From assembly GCA_018901315.1 (NCBI GenBank), contig JAHIFA010000128.1:1-6478 (forward strand): 6,478 nucleotides of DNA, in the 5' to 3' direction. Made by a program: the position numbers and the translations under genes. The stretch is from Nanobdellota archaeon (GTDB lineage: Archaea; Nanobdellota; Nanobdellia; Woesearchaeales; CG1-02-33-12). The notes beneath the pieces were generated by a model. The model was not told where the DNA came from and searched no databases. It worked only from the letters and a program-made list of their open reading frames with translations. Within the stretch, counting starts at the first letter, position 1. Each line of letters opens with the position of its first letter. Positions 1-6,337 of this stretch are shown here, one piece after another.

Positions 1-2005
1 ATTCTATATTATCATAATTTATTATATTGCCTGCATCCCAGGCAATGGTCTCATCAAATGCTAGTCCGCCTGCAGGGAAAGGATTAAACTCAATCTCTGG
101 CAGAGTAGCAATAGGGAAAACTAATAACAACATCTTCGTTTCTTCTGGTATCACAATCTTTTCATTTAAGATAAGCTGGATATTAACCTTGTATTTTCCA
201 GGCACAATTCTTAGTTCAGATAATTCATTCTGGCTGCCAGTGTATTCTGCTGCTGCTGAAAACTCTTCATCACCTTTTTTTCCAATTCTTTCAAGTGTTA
301 TGATTGCCTGCTCATTGCCTGACAATTCCAACGCATTATTATTAAGAGTCCAGCCATCATCTCCCTTTACTATTTTCTTCTTCTTTATTTCAATATTCTT
401 ATATACAAATGGCTCAAGTTTTGTTAATGGCAAATTAATATCCTTATCAACTTCTGTGCTTAAAAATTCTGAATACCCGAGGAAATCAGGCTTTGTAAAT
501 GTAATTGTGCCTCCTGCGCAGATAGGGAACTTTATTTCCAGAACAGCATTATTCTCTTTCATCTTTGTTTCCCCAATAAAGCATGACTCACTGCCGCAGC
601 TGTAATATATCATAACACCGTCTAAAGCTTGATTTGTTTGTGCATCTGCTGTTGTTATTTTTATATTTCCGCTGTTTCTTTTGTTAATGTCGCAAAACAT
701 TGAGGTTTCATCAGATTTTCCCTTTAAGGATACAAATGATGAATTAATTGCTTCGTTGTTTCTTATATTTGCCTCAAGAGCAAACCTAAATGAATAACCC
801 TTGCCATAAAATGATTCTGCGCTGTTTATTGTTATAACAACTGGATAGGATATATCATACAGGAAATCATATCTTTGTATGCCAATTCCCAGTGGAAGAA
901 TATTTGTTGATGCAGACTCAGGCATTATAATTCCTGATTTTGTGTTAATGTCAAAATAAATAGGCCACCAGCCCAAATAAACAAAATCAGCCCCAAGCTT
1001 TTTGTAAGAGTTTCCATATGATGGAATATCCATCTGGCTGTAAACCCTTTGCTTTATGCTGTCATCAAACATTCTTTTTTTATAGTTCAGGGTGTCTTCA
1101 ACCTGAAGAAGAGGAACATAACTCATAAGCATTGCCTCAAGTTTTGTTTTTACATCTGGCTTTGTCCAGTATACAGGAGATCTTAACTCAAATTCAGAGC
1201 CAGCCATTGGAGGCAGTTTTTCATTATCTATGTCTGAGAAGCCAGCTATTAGATTAAGGGTGTTTAGTTCTAGGAAATGATAGTTTATTTCATCGCTTGT
1301 TATCATAAATGCAAGCTCATAAACATTTTTCAGGTTTACAGGAACTGTTGTGAAGAAGCCAGATGCTCTTGACTTTATTTTTCCCTTGATTATTTCAAGA
1401 GGATAATCAACTGAAACAAGAACATCATTCTCCATTACAGTTGTTGTTGTGGTTATTTTTCCAAGTTCCATTACCTCAAATCCCTGGTCTTCAAAATCAA
1501 TGAAATCATTAAGGCATTCATTTAAGTTATAATTAACATACCTGTCTATTTGTGCTTCAATAGAAGAATCCATTGGAGACCTTTCCTCTCCTTTCTTATA
1601 TTCACTCTTTAGGTCAGGCATCTCTGATGAGAACTCGCAGTTTCCTGAGCAGTCATTGCTGCTTTTCAGATACCACCAGTATGCAACATTTAATGAGCTT
1701 TCTGGCGAAAACTCAACTGCCATTGAACTAGTTGGATCAGCTGTATGTGTAATTCCAAACTGGGAAATATCTGTATAGCCGCCTGATTCGCCAATAAGAA
1801 CTACTGCATCAGTTGCTGTCTTGTCAATGCACTGCTCAATAAAGACTTTTATTGGATACAACTCTGTTGGTATTTTTTCAATTATTGGCTCAATCTCTTC
1901 TGTTTTTGAGGCTCTTGATTTTATATAAAAGGTTAGGCCAAAAGCAAGCAGAATTATTATTCCTATTATTATAAATACACTAATTTGGCCTCTCTTTTTC
2001 AACAT
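1..2005 (-). CDS. Large membrane-anchored surface-type protein, C-terminus cut off by the window edge
   Basis: Function unknown. The frame is open from ATG at 2005 to the left edge: 668 residues, no stop, so the C-terminus is missing. The N-terminus is MLKKRGQISVF, then a hydrophobic segment at about residues 8-28, then KSR. This resembles an archaeal class III (prepilin-type) signal, with possible cleavage after Gly6 and Q7-x-S9, but Phe11 stands where Glu is usual. The rest should lie outside the cell. Residues 55-80 (FIEQC, then IGESGGY) and 160-210 (a CLNDF segment, then short beta-like strands ending in YPLEI) match a layout I recall from DPANN hypothetical proteins. Residues about 449-528 look like a transthyretin/carboxypeptidase-regulatory-like beta sandwich, with Cys470, Cys475 and Cys496 and a GY turn at 510-511. 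The start is supported by AGAGG at 2010-2014 and a TATA box near 2041. A pilus-like or cell-surface role is inference; the reading frame is certain. Confidence 0.88.
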   Translation of the reverse strand, partial: MLKKRGQISVFIIIGIIILLAFGLTFYIKSRASKTEEIEPIIEKIPTELYPIKVFIEQCIDKTATDAVVLIGESGGYTDISQFGITHTADPTSSMAVEFSPESSLNVAYWWYLKSSNDCSGNCEFSSEMPDLKSEYKKGEERSPMDSSIEAQIDRYVNYNLNECLNDFIDFEDQGFEVMELGKITTTTTVMENDVLVSVDYPLEIIKGKIKSRASGFFTTVPVNLKNVYELAFMITSDEINYHFLELNTLNLIAGFSDIDNEKLPPMAGSEFELRSPVYWTKPDVKTKLEAMLMSYVPLLQVEDTLNYKKRMFDDSIKQRVYSQMDIPSYGNSYKKLGADFVYLGWWPIYFDINTKSGIIMPESASTNILPLGIGIQRYDFLYDISYPVVITINSAESFYGKGYSFRFALEANIRNNEAINSSFVSLKGKSDETSMFCDINKRNSGNIKITTADAQTNQALDGVMIYYSCGSESCFIGETKMKENNAVLEIKFPICAGGTITFTKPDFLGYSEFLSTEVDKDINLPLTKLEPFVYKNIEIKKKKIVKGDDGWTLNNNALELSGNEQAIITLERIGKKGDEEFSAAAEYTGSQNELSELRIVPGKYKVNIQLILNEKIVIPEETKMLLLVFPIATLPEIEFNPFPAGGLAFDETIAWDAGNIINYDNIE

Positions 2006-2009
2006 ATTT

Positions 2010-2014
2010 CCTCT
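2010..2014 (-). promoter_or_regulatory. Ribosome binding site of the surface-type protein
   Basis: AGAGG on the minus strand, with AAAT between it and the ATG at 2005. It supports that ATG as the start. Confidence 0.6.
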
Positions 2015-2033
2015 ACCAGTTCTTTCTCTTGTT

Positions 2034-2052
2034 ACATATATAAAACTTTTGT
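2034..2052 (-). promoter_or_regulatory. Archaeal TATA box with BRE-like purines for the surface-type protein
   Basis: On the minus strand ACAAAAG is followed by TTTTATATA (2037-2045). The box centre lies about 36 nt upstream of the ATG at 2005. With usual archaeal spacing, transcription would start around 2015, leaving a leader of about 10 nt that just includes the AGAGG site. Confidence 0.6.
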
Positions 2053-2059
2053 TTTTTAG

Positions 2060-2078
2060 TTGAAAAAATAAAAACTAA
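2060..2078 (-). terminator. T-rich tract after the methionyl-tRNA synthetase gene
   Basis: Just past the TAA of metG the transcript would read TTTTTATTTTTT (2063-2074), with no strong hairpin before it. Archaeal RNA polymerase often terminates at such U-tracts. The tract lies upstream of the next gene's TATA box, so it could separate the two units. The call rests only on composition and position. Confidence 0.45.
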
Positions 2079-2082
2079 AGAA

Positions 2083-4266
2083 TTACCTTACAATTGCGTT
2101 TTCTTTGATGCCCTCAACTGTTATTTTCTGTTTTTTTGTTTTGAGTGGCCTTCCATTGTAAAGCACATGGCCTTTGCTGTCTGTTTTCATCTCTATTTCC
2201 TTGAATTCTTCAAAGCCAAGCTCTTTTTCTGGCTCTTTTTTAATTCCCTCAACAAAAACATCATCTCCAGGAGAACTTTTTTCTGCTGAAAGAAGCCTTA
2301 CATTTTCCCCGTTTTCTGCAGGTTCAGCAGCAGCCAACAGCATGCCATTGCTTTCAATGCCTCTTAATTTTGCTGGCTTTAAATTTGTAACAACAATTAT
2401 GTTTCTGCCTTCAAGCTCCTCTTTTGAGTAATGCTTTTTTATCCCGGCAACTATCTGCCTTTCCTTTTTTCCTAAATTGATTTTTATTACAATTAGTTTA
2501 TCAGCATCAGGATGGTCTTTAACAGAAATAATCTTTGCAACCCTTAAGTCAAGCTTTGAAAATGGCTCTTTGGGATTTTCATCTCCTTTTTCCTCCACTT
2601 TTTTTCCTCCAAACTCTTTTTTGAATTTTTTAACATCTTTATCCTCAAGCTTATTAAATAACAGCTCAGCTTTATTGATTTTATGGCCTTTGTTTAACAA
2701 AACCTTTCCAAGCTCTTTCCAGCCAAGCTCTTTAATGTTTAATTGTTTGCAGATTTCTGATGAGGTTTCAGGCATATAAGGCCTTATTAATATTGACAAA
2801 TCCTTTGTTATGTTTGCGCATACAGCCAAGCAGGTTTCTGCTTTTTTCTTGTTTTCTTTTACTGCTTTCCACGGCTCTGTTTCCTGGAAATACTGGTTGC
2901 CAAGCCTTGAGATGTGCATTATGTGTTTTAATGCTTCCTTTAGCTGAACATCATCAAGAAGCTCTGTTATTTTTTTAATCTCATCCTTTATTTCTCTAAT
3001 TAGTTTTTCATCTTTTTTGTCTGGCTTTGCTTCTGGAACCTCTGATTTATAAAATTGGTTAATAAATGAAACTGTCCTGTTTATGAAATTACCAAGATTA
3101 GCAACAAGCTCATTGTTTATCTTGCTCTGGAAATCCTCCCATGAAAAGTCTGTGTCTGCTTTCTCTGGCCTGTTGACCATAACATAATATCTCCACACAT
3201 CTGCTTTAATTCCTGTTTTAATTGCATCATCTCCAAAAACACCAAGATTTCGGCTTTTTGAAAACTGGCCGCCTTCATAGTTTATGTATTCATTTGATGA
3301 AATTCTATCCAATAAAATATAACCCTCCTTTGTTCCAATCAGCGATGCAGGAAACAAGACAGTATGAAATGGAATATTGTCTTTTCCCATGAACTGAACT
3401 AATTTAACATCTTTTCCAAACCAGTATTTTTTCCAGTCTTTTCTGCATTCTTTTGTTATTGCAATATATCCAATAGGGGCATCAAACCATGAATAGAAAA
3501 CCTTTTTTTCAAAGCCTTTTAGCGGAACCTGAATTCCCCATTTAAGGTCGCGGGTTATACATCTCTGCTTTAACCCATCCCTTAGCCATGCCTCAGTCAT
3601 TGTCTTTGCATTTTGCGACCATCTGCCTTTTACAGCCTGCTTATTAATCCATTTCTCGAGCATTGGAGCAAGCTTTGGCAAATCAATAAAAAGATGCTCA
3701 CTTTCTTTTGTAATTGGTTTTGTTCCGCATATTTTGCATCTTGCATCAACAAGCTCTGTTGCATTAAGCAATGCTCCGCAGTTCTCACACTGGTCCCCGC
3801 GCGCATCCTTATAACCGCATTTCGGGCATACGCCCTCAACAAACCTGTCTGCAAGAAACTTTTTGCATTTTGGGCAGTATGCCTGCTCTAGAATATCTTT
3901 TCTTATAAAGCCATTCTTGTTTAATTTTTTGAATATATCCTGTGTTATCTCAAGATTTTCTTTTGATGAAGTCCTGCCAAAGCAGTCAAAAGAGCTTTCA
4001 AACCACTCATAGATTTTTTTGTGTATCTTAAAGTATTTTTCGCAAACCTCTTTTGGAGTTAGTCCTTCTTCAAGTGCTTTTGTCTCGGTTGTTGTGCCGT
4101 GCTCATCTGTGCCAAGAACAGATATAACATCAACACCAAGTGACTTCAAGAAGCGCGTATATACATCTGCGCTAATAACACACACCATATTTCCCAGATG
4201 GGGAACATTATTTACATAAGGCAGTGCACTTGTTACAAGTATCTTTTTTTTGGTTTTTTCACTCAT
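2083..4266 (-). CDS. metG: Methionyl-tRNA synthetase with fused tRNA-binding and EMAPII-like C-terminal domains
   Basis: Class I aminoacyl-tRNA synthetase that charges tRNA(Met) with methionine in the cytoplasm; essential for translation. The 727 residues show the HIGH motif as HLGN (23-26), GTDEHGT at 52-58, and an insert with four zinc knuckles at Cys131/134, 147/150, 160/163 and 177/180. GKDNIPFHT follows at 294-302 and the KMSKS loop as FSKSR (335-339). The helical anticodon-binding domain runs from about 380 to 545, with LGNFINR at 391-397 and QETEPW ending at Trp466. A charged linker (545-568) leads to a tRNA-binding OB fold from about 571 (DLRVAKI, HPDADKL, NLKPAKLRG). About 60 further residues end in ENAIVR and resemble eukaryotic EMAPII/Arc1p tails. 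ATG at 4266 is preferred over TTG at 4284 because the TATA box at 4291-4298 puts transcription start at about the ATG. No ribosome binding site is seen. Confidence 0.97.
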   Translation of the reverse strand: MSEKTKKKILVTSALPYVNNVPHLGNMVCVISADVYTRFLKSLGVDVISVLGTDEHGTTTETKALEEGLTPKEVCEKYFKIHKKIYEWFESSFDCFGRTSSKENLEITQDIFKKLNKNGFIRKDILEQAYCPKCKKFLADRFVEGVCPKCGYKDARGDQCENCGALLNATELVDARCKICGTKPITKESEHLFIDLPKLAPMLEKWINKQAVKGRWSQNAKTMTEAWLRDGLKQRCITRDLKWGIQVPLKGFEKKVFYSWFDAPIGYIAITKECRKDWKKYWFGKDVKLVQFMGKDNIPFHTVLFPASLIGTKEGYILLDRISSNEYINYEGGQFSKSRNLGVFGDDAIKTGIKADVWRYYVMVNRPEKADTDFSWEDFQSKINNELVANLGNFINRTVSFINQFYKSEVPEAKPDKKDEKLIREIKDEIKKITELLDDVQLKEALKHIMHISRLGNQYFQETEPWKAVKENKKKAETCLAVCANITKDLSILIRPYMPETSSEICKQLNIKELGWKELGKVLLNKGHKINKAELLFNKLEDKDVKKFKKEFGGKKVEEKGDENPKEPFSKLDLRVAKIISVKDHPDADKLIVIKINLGKKERQIVAGIKKHYSKEELEGRNIIVVTNLKPAKLRGIESNGMLLAAAEPAENGENVRLLSAEKSSPGDDVFVEGIKKEPEKELGFEEFKEIEMKTDSKGHVLYNGRPLKTKKQKITVEGIKENAIVR

Positions 4267-4290
4267 TTTATATTTTTTTAGCAATTTTGT

Positions 4291-4303
4291 TTAAATAAGT
4301 TTC
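4291..4303 (-). promoter_or_regulatory. TATA box and BRE of metG, implying a leaderless mRNA
   Basis: On the minus strand GAAAC is followed by TTATTTAA (4291-4298). The box centre is about 28 nt upstream of the ATG at 4266, the usual distance to a transcription start in archaea. The message would therefore begin at or within a few bases of the start codon. The intervening AT-rich stretch has no GGTGA- or GAGG-like site, which fits leaderless translation. Confidence 0.6.
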
Positions 4304-4312
4304 TGAATATCA

Positions 4313-4335
4313 TAAAAATCCACAGTGGATTTTTA
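4313..4335. terminator. 23-nt perfect palindrome with flanking T-run, possible bidirectional terminator
   Basis: TAAAAATCCAC and GTGGATTTTTA pair perfectly around a central A at 4324. On either strand the transcript would form a stem whose 3' arm ends in five U. The site follows the 229-aa gene and precedes the metG promoter, so it could end transcription of the former. The palindrome is also the outer arm pair of the repeat element described separately, so a terminator role is only one reading. Confidence 0.4.
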
Positions 4336-4399
4336 GGATGCCAGAAATGCTAATCCGCATACTAAAGTATGCGGTTTTCACAAACATTTCTGTGCATAA
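4313..4399 (+). repeat. Nested-palindrome repeat element, short copy
   Basis: This 87-nt element lies between the 229-aa gene and metG. It starts with the TAAAAATCCA/TGGATTTTTA palindrome (arms 4313-4322 and 4326-4335, loop CAG) and a GGATGC linker. A second structure follows: arm CAGAAATG (4342-4349), a perfect hairpin CCGCATAC-TAAA-GTATGCGG (4355-4374), spacer TTTTCACAAA (4375-4384) and arm CATTTCTG (4385-4392), then TGCATAA. From 4326 to 4399 it matches the reverse complement of 6338-6411 at 68 of 74 positions without gaps. No gene lies inside. TAAA/TTTA-loop hairpins of this kind are common at IS200/IS605-type transposon ends, so a non-autonomous remnant is possible, but no transposase is in the window. 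Confidence 0.8.
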
Positions 4400-4416
4400 T
4401 ATTCTTTAAGGAATAA

Positions 4417-5106
4417 TCAGGCAAGAAGTTCCATTTCTTTTTCTTCTACTTTGCCATCTATTTCTATTTTCCTTATTATCCTGCCTTTTCGCTTTGCATT
4501 AAGCCTTGCTTCTTCTGGATTATTCTTGAATCCTTCTGGTATTATGATTTCATCAATAATATATGTGTGCTTTATTGAGATATCCTTAAAGTTATCAGCC
4601 TTTATATCAAACAAAAACTCTTTTTTTATCAAGTCCAAATCCTTTAAGTCAAACTTTGCTGTCACAAACTTTTCAACTAACTTTCCTGGCTTTGGAATTG
4701 ATTTTTTTACTGAGATGCTGTATTTTCCTGATTTTAGATTCAAAAGCAGAAAGCATGAATTAAATTTCTCAACAAACTCCTTAAACTTCTCTTTGTTCAT
4801 AATCTCCTGTATTGTGTATTTCTTTCCTGTAACTTTTTTCGGCTCAATCCCAAACTCATTAAGCTCATTGATTATTTTGTTTTTTGTTATAATTATGCCA
4901 TTTAATGAGACATCCTCATTTACACATCGTGCCATTAAGTCAAACATGACATCAATATAATCAAATCCAGCTTTAATCTGGACAAAAGAAGAGCCTTTTT
5001 TTATCATAAATTCCTCTTTTTCAAACTCCCCTGTGCTGTACCTTACAAACTTTTTATGTACTTTTTCATCGACATTCTTCTCATAAATTTTTTTTATAAA
5101 ATTCAT
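4417..5106 (-). CDS. Conserved-looking soluble protein of unknown function, 229 aa
   Basis: I do not recognise a named family. The protein begins MNFIKKIYEKNVDEKVHKKF and is lysine-rich, with mixed helix and strand character. There is no signal peptide, membrane segment or CXXC cluster, so it is probably cytoplasmic. About 55 residues in, an amphipathic stretch (FDYIDVMFDLMARCV) leads into an IIITKNKIINEL segment. The C-terminal third holds strand-like repeats of hydrophobic residues (TYIIDEIIIPEG) and then a basic patch, NAKRKGRIIRKIEIDG. Those features would suit nucleic-acid or protein contact, but that is inference. The ATG at 5106 is chosen because GGGTGAT stands just before it, and because the TATA box at 5141-5152 puts transcription start near 5120, at or past the alternative starts at 5124 (ATG) and 5127 (TTG). 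It is followed by the nested-palindrome repeat and preceded by the 369-aa gene. Confidence 0.82.
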   Translation of the reverse strand: MNFIKKIYEKNVDEKVHKKFVRYSTGEFEKEEFMIKKGSSFVQIKAGFDYIDVMFDLMARCVNEDVSLNGIIITKNKIINELNEFGIEPKKVTGKKYTIQEIMNKEKFKEFVEKFNSCFLLLNLKSGKYSISVKKSIPKPGKLVEKFVTAKFDLKDLDLIKKEFLFDIKADNFKDISIKHTYIIDEIIIPEGFKNNPEEARLNAKRKGRIIRKIEIDGKVEEKEMELLA

Positions 5107-5109
5107 ATT

Positions 5110-5116
5110 ATCACCC
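5110..5116 (-). promoter_or_regulatory. Strong ribosome binding site that fixes the start of the 229-aa gene
   Basis: GGGTGAT on the minus strand contains GGTGAT, complementary to the usual archaeal 16S rRNA 3' end. AAT separates it from the ATG at 5106. Starting at 5124 would place this site inside the coding region, so 5106 is the better start. Confidence 0.7.
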
Positions 5117-5140
5117 TTAAACATCAAGCAAGAAAACTAT

Positions 5141-5152
5141 TATATATTTAAA
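5141..5152 (-). promoter_or_regulatory. TATA box of the 229-aa gene
   Basis: TTTAAATATATA on the minus strand, centred about 40 nt upstream of the ATG at 5106. This predicts a start of transcription near 5120 and a leader of about 14 nt carrying the GGGTGAT site. The box lies between the stop of the 369-aa gene (5171) and the start of this one. Confidence 0.6.
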
Positions 5153-5170
5153 TCTTGGGGAAATTATATA

Positions 5171-6280
5171 CTAACAATCACTATCAGTTTCTGCAGAGCA
5201 TCCTGGCGGACACTTTCCGTCATCAATGCATAAATCAATAACAAAATAAGTTCCCTGGCATTCTGCAACACCAAAATCACCGCCCTTGGTAGTGCACTCT
5301 GTTTTTCCTCCTGATTTAAAACTACATGAAACCTCTCCTGAACTGAAATTACCTTCTTTCCATCTTTTTAACATTTCTGTCAAGTCCTTTGTTTCAAACC
5401 TGCAGGTTCCTTCCCTGCCTTCAAGTGCATCATACATCTCTTTTTGTTCATCAATTTCTTCCTGAGAGATATCTATATCTTCAGGGAAATTTAAGCTAAT
5501 ATTGTCTGTTCTTAGGTAAATGATACACTTATCTGATTCTATTCCAAGTATTTTATATGTTTTTGAAGTGGTTTGCTCAACTCCAAGGGGATTAAGAGTG
5601 AGAGTCTGTTTTAGTTTGGCTGGATTGCAGTTTTCAGAAGCATCTATGAAGCAATCAAAGTCATCCCCACAATCAATTTCATTATTCCCATTTGTTTCTT
5701 CTTGAGACGTTTCTTTATCATTATATTCATCTTCTGCTTTTGGCTCAATAACATTAACTTTTATTTTGGCCAAGCCATTATCCTCTATCTCAACATTCTC
5801 AATCTCAACCCCATTAATTACTTTTTTGGATGAATGCTCTATTGTTTCTGATATCCCATCGACTTCTATTGTAATCTCATCATTTCCCCCTATGCTTACT
5901 AAGCTAATATATCTTCCCTCAATTGTTGGGCCACCTCCTGGTGATAAGGACATGCTCTCCATTTGCAAATCACCCAGACTAAATTTTTTTCCAAAACTAA
6001 TTTCTTTTGGATAAAGGAGAAATCCCAATATCACACAAAAAATTATCACAATAACTATACTAATTAAAATAATTTTTTTGCCTTTCTTGCCAGAAATATT
6101 TTTTTTGTAATCCCCAGAAATAAAATCAACATCTTTAGAGCCTTGATTTACAGAATCAATTGCATTATCTATTTCTTCTTGCTGCCAGCCAGCATCAATT
6201 AAAGCCTGTTTAATCTGTTCTAAAGGAAATCCATCTGACAAATTTGTCTTTATGTAATCCACAACCCTTTGGTCAGCCAT
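5171..6280 (-). CDS. Single-pass membrane protein with UBA-like N-terminus and cysteine-rich outer domain, 369 aa
   Basis: Function unknown. Residues 1-46 form a compact helical module with the pattern YIK..L..GFP.EQIKQALIDAGW..EEID.AID, which resembles UBA/CUE-like three-helix motifs found before membrane segments in many DPANN and CPR proteins. A basic linker (59-69) precedes one membrane helix at about 70-90. The positive-inside rule puts the N-terminus in the cytoplasm and residues 92-369 outside. The outer part has a beta-rich region (95-178), an acidic linker (181-202), and then twelve cysteines at 204, 210, 218, 252, 293, 319, 329, 341, 351, 357, 361 and 369, enough for six disulfides. 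The segments DCGDDFDCFIDASENC and CIDDGKCPPGC-x7-C recall motifs in archaeal secreted proteins. The last residue is Cys, followed by TAG. AGAGGT at 6285-6290 and a TATA box near 6319 support the ATG at 6280. Confidence 0.88.
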   Translation of the reverse strand: MADQRVVDYIKTNLSDGFPLEQIKQALIDAGWQQEEIDNAIDSVNQGSKDVDFISGDYKKNISGKKGKKIILISIVIVIIFCVILGFLLYPKEISFGKKFSLGDLQMESMSLSPGGGPTIEGRYISLVSIGGNDEITIEVDGISETIEHSSKKVINGVEIENVEIEDNGLAKIKVNVIEPKAEDEYNDKETSQEETNGNNEIDCGDDFDCFIDASENCNPAKLKQTLTLNPLGVEQTTSKTYKILGIESDKCIIYLRTDNISLNFPEDIDISQEEIDEQKEMYDALEGREGTCRFETKDLTEMLKRWKEGNFSSGEVSCSFKSGGKTECTTKGGDFGVAECQGTYFVIDLCIDDGKCPPGCSAETDSDC

Positions 6281-6284
6281 TTAA

Positions 6285-6290
6285 ACCTCT
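6285..6290 (-). promoter_or_regulatory. Ribosome binding site of the 369-aa membrane protein
   Basis: AGAGGT on the minus strand, four bases (TTAA) before the ATG at 6280. It supports this start. Confidence 0.65.
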
Positions 6291-6313
6291 TTTTATAAAA
6301 CAATTAATCATTG

Positions 6314-6326
6314 CTTATATAAAATT
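6314..6326 (-). promoter_or_regulatory. TATA box of the 369-aa membrane protein
   Basis: AATTTTATATAAG on the minus strand, centred about 39 nt upstream of the ATG at 6280. Transcription would start near 6293, giving a leader of about 13 nt. A second TATA-like stretch, TTTTATAAAA at 6291-6300, is only about 15 nt from the ATG and too close to be the working box. Confidence 0.6.
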
Positions 6327-6337
6327 TTCTAATTTTT

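Noticed and set aside
27..605. Plus-strand open frame of 192 codons
   Set aside because: It lies opposite the continuous minus-strand reading frame of the large surface-type protein, has no promoter or ribosome binding site, and its Ser/Phe-rich composition is what the antisense of an A-rich gene gives.
3613..3891. Short open frames on both strands opposite or within metG around the zinc-knuckle region
   Set aside because: They overlap the conserved CXXC region of metG in other frames and show no start signals of their own.
4267..4284. TTG start extending methionyl-tRNA synthetase by six residues
   Set aside because: It would lie at or before the predicted transcription start, has no ribosome binding site, and adds only MLKKYK before a normal MetRS N-terminus.
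4313..4399. Riboswitch or T-box controlling metG
   Set aside because: The element lies upstream of the metG TATA box, so it would not be part of the metG transcript, and the related copy stands before an unrelated gene in the opposite orientation.
4401..4414. Small imperfect palindrome ATTCTTTAAGGAAT after the 229-aa gene
   Set aside because: The stem is short, AT-rich and imperfect; such sequences are expected by chance at this base composition.
5107..5127. TTG at 5127 or ATG at 5124 as start of the 229-aa gene
   Set aside because: The GGGTGAT ribosome binding site would then lie inside the coding region, and the TATA box spacing puts transcription start at about 5120.
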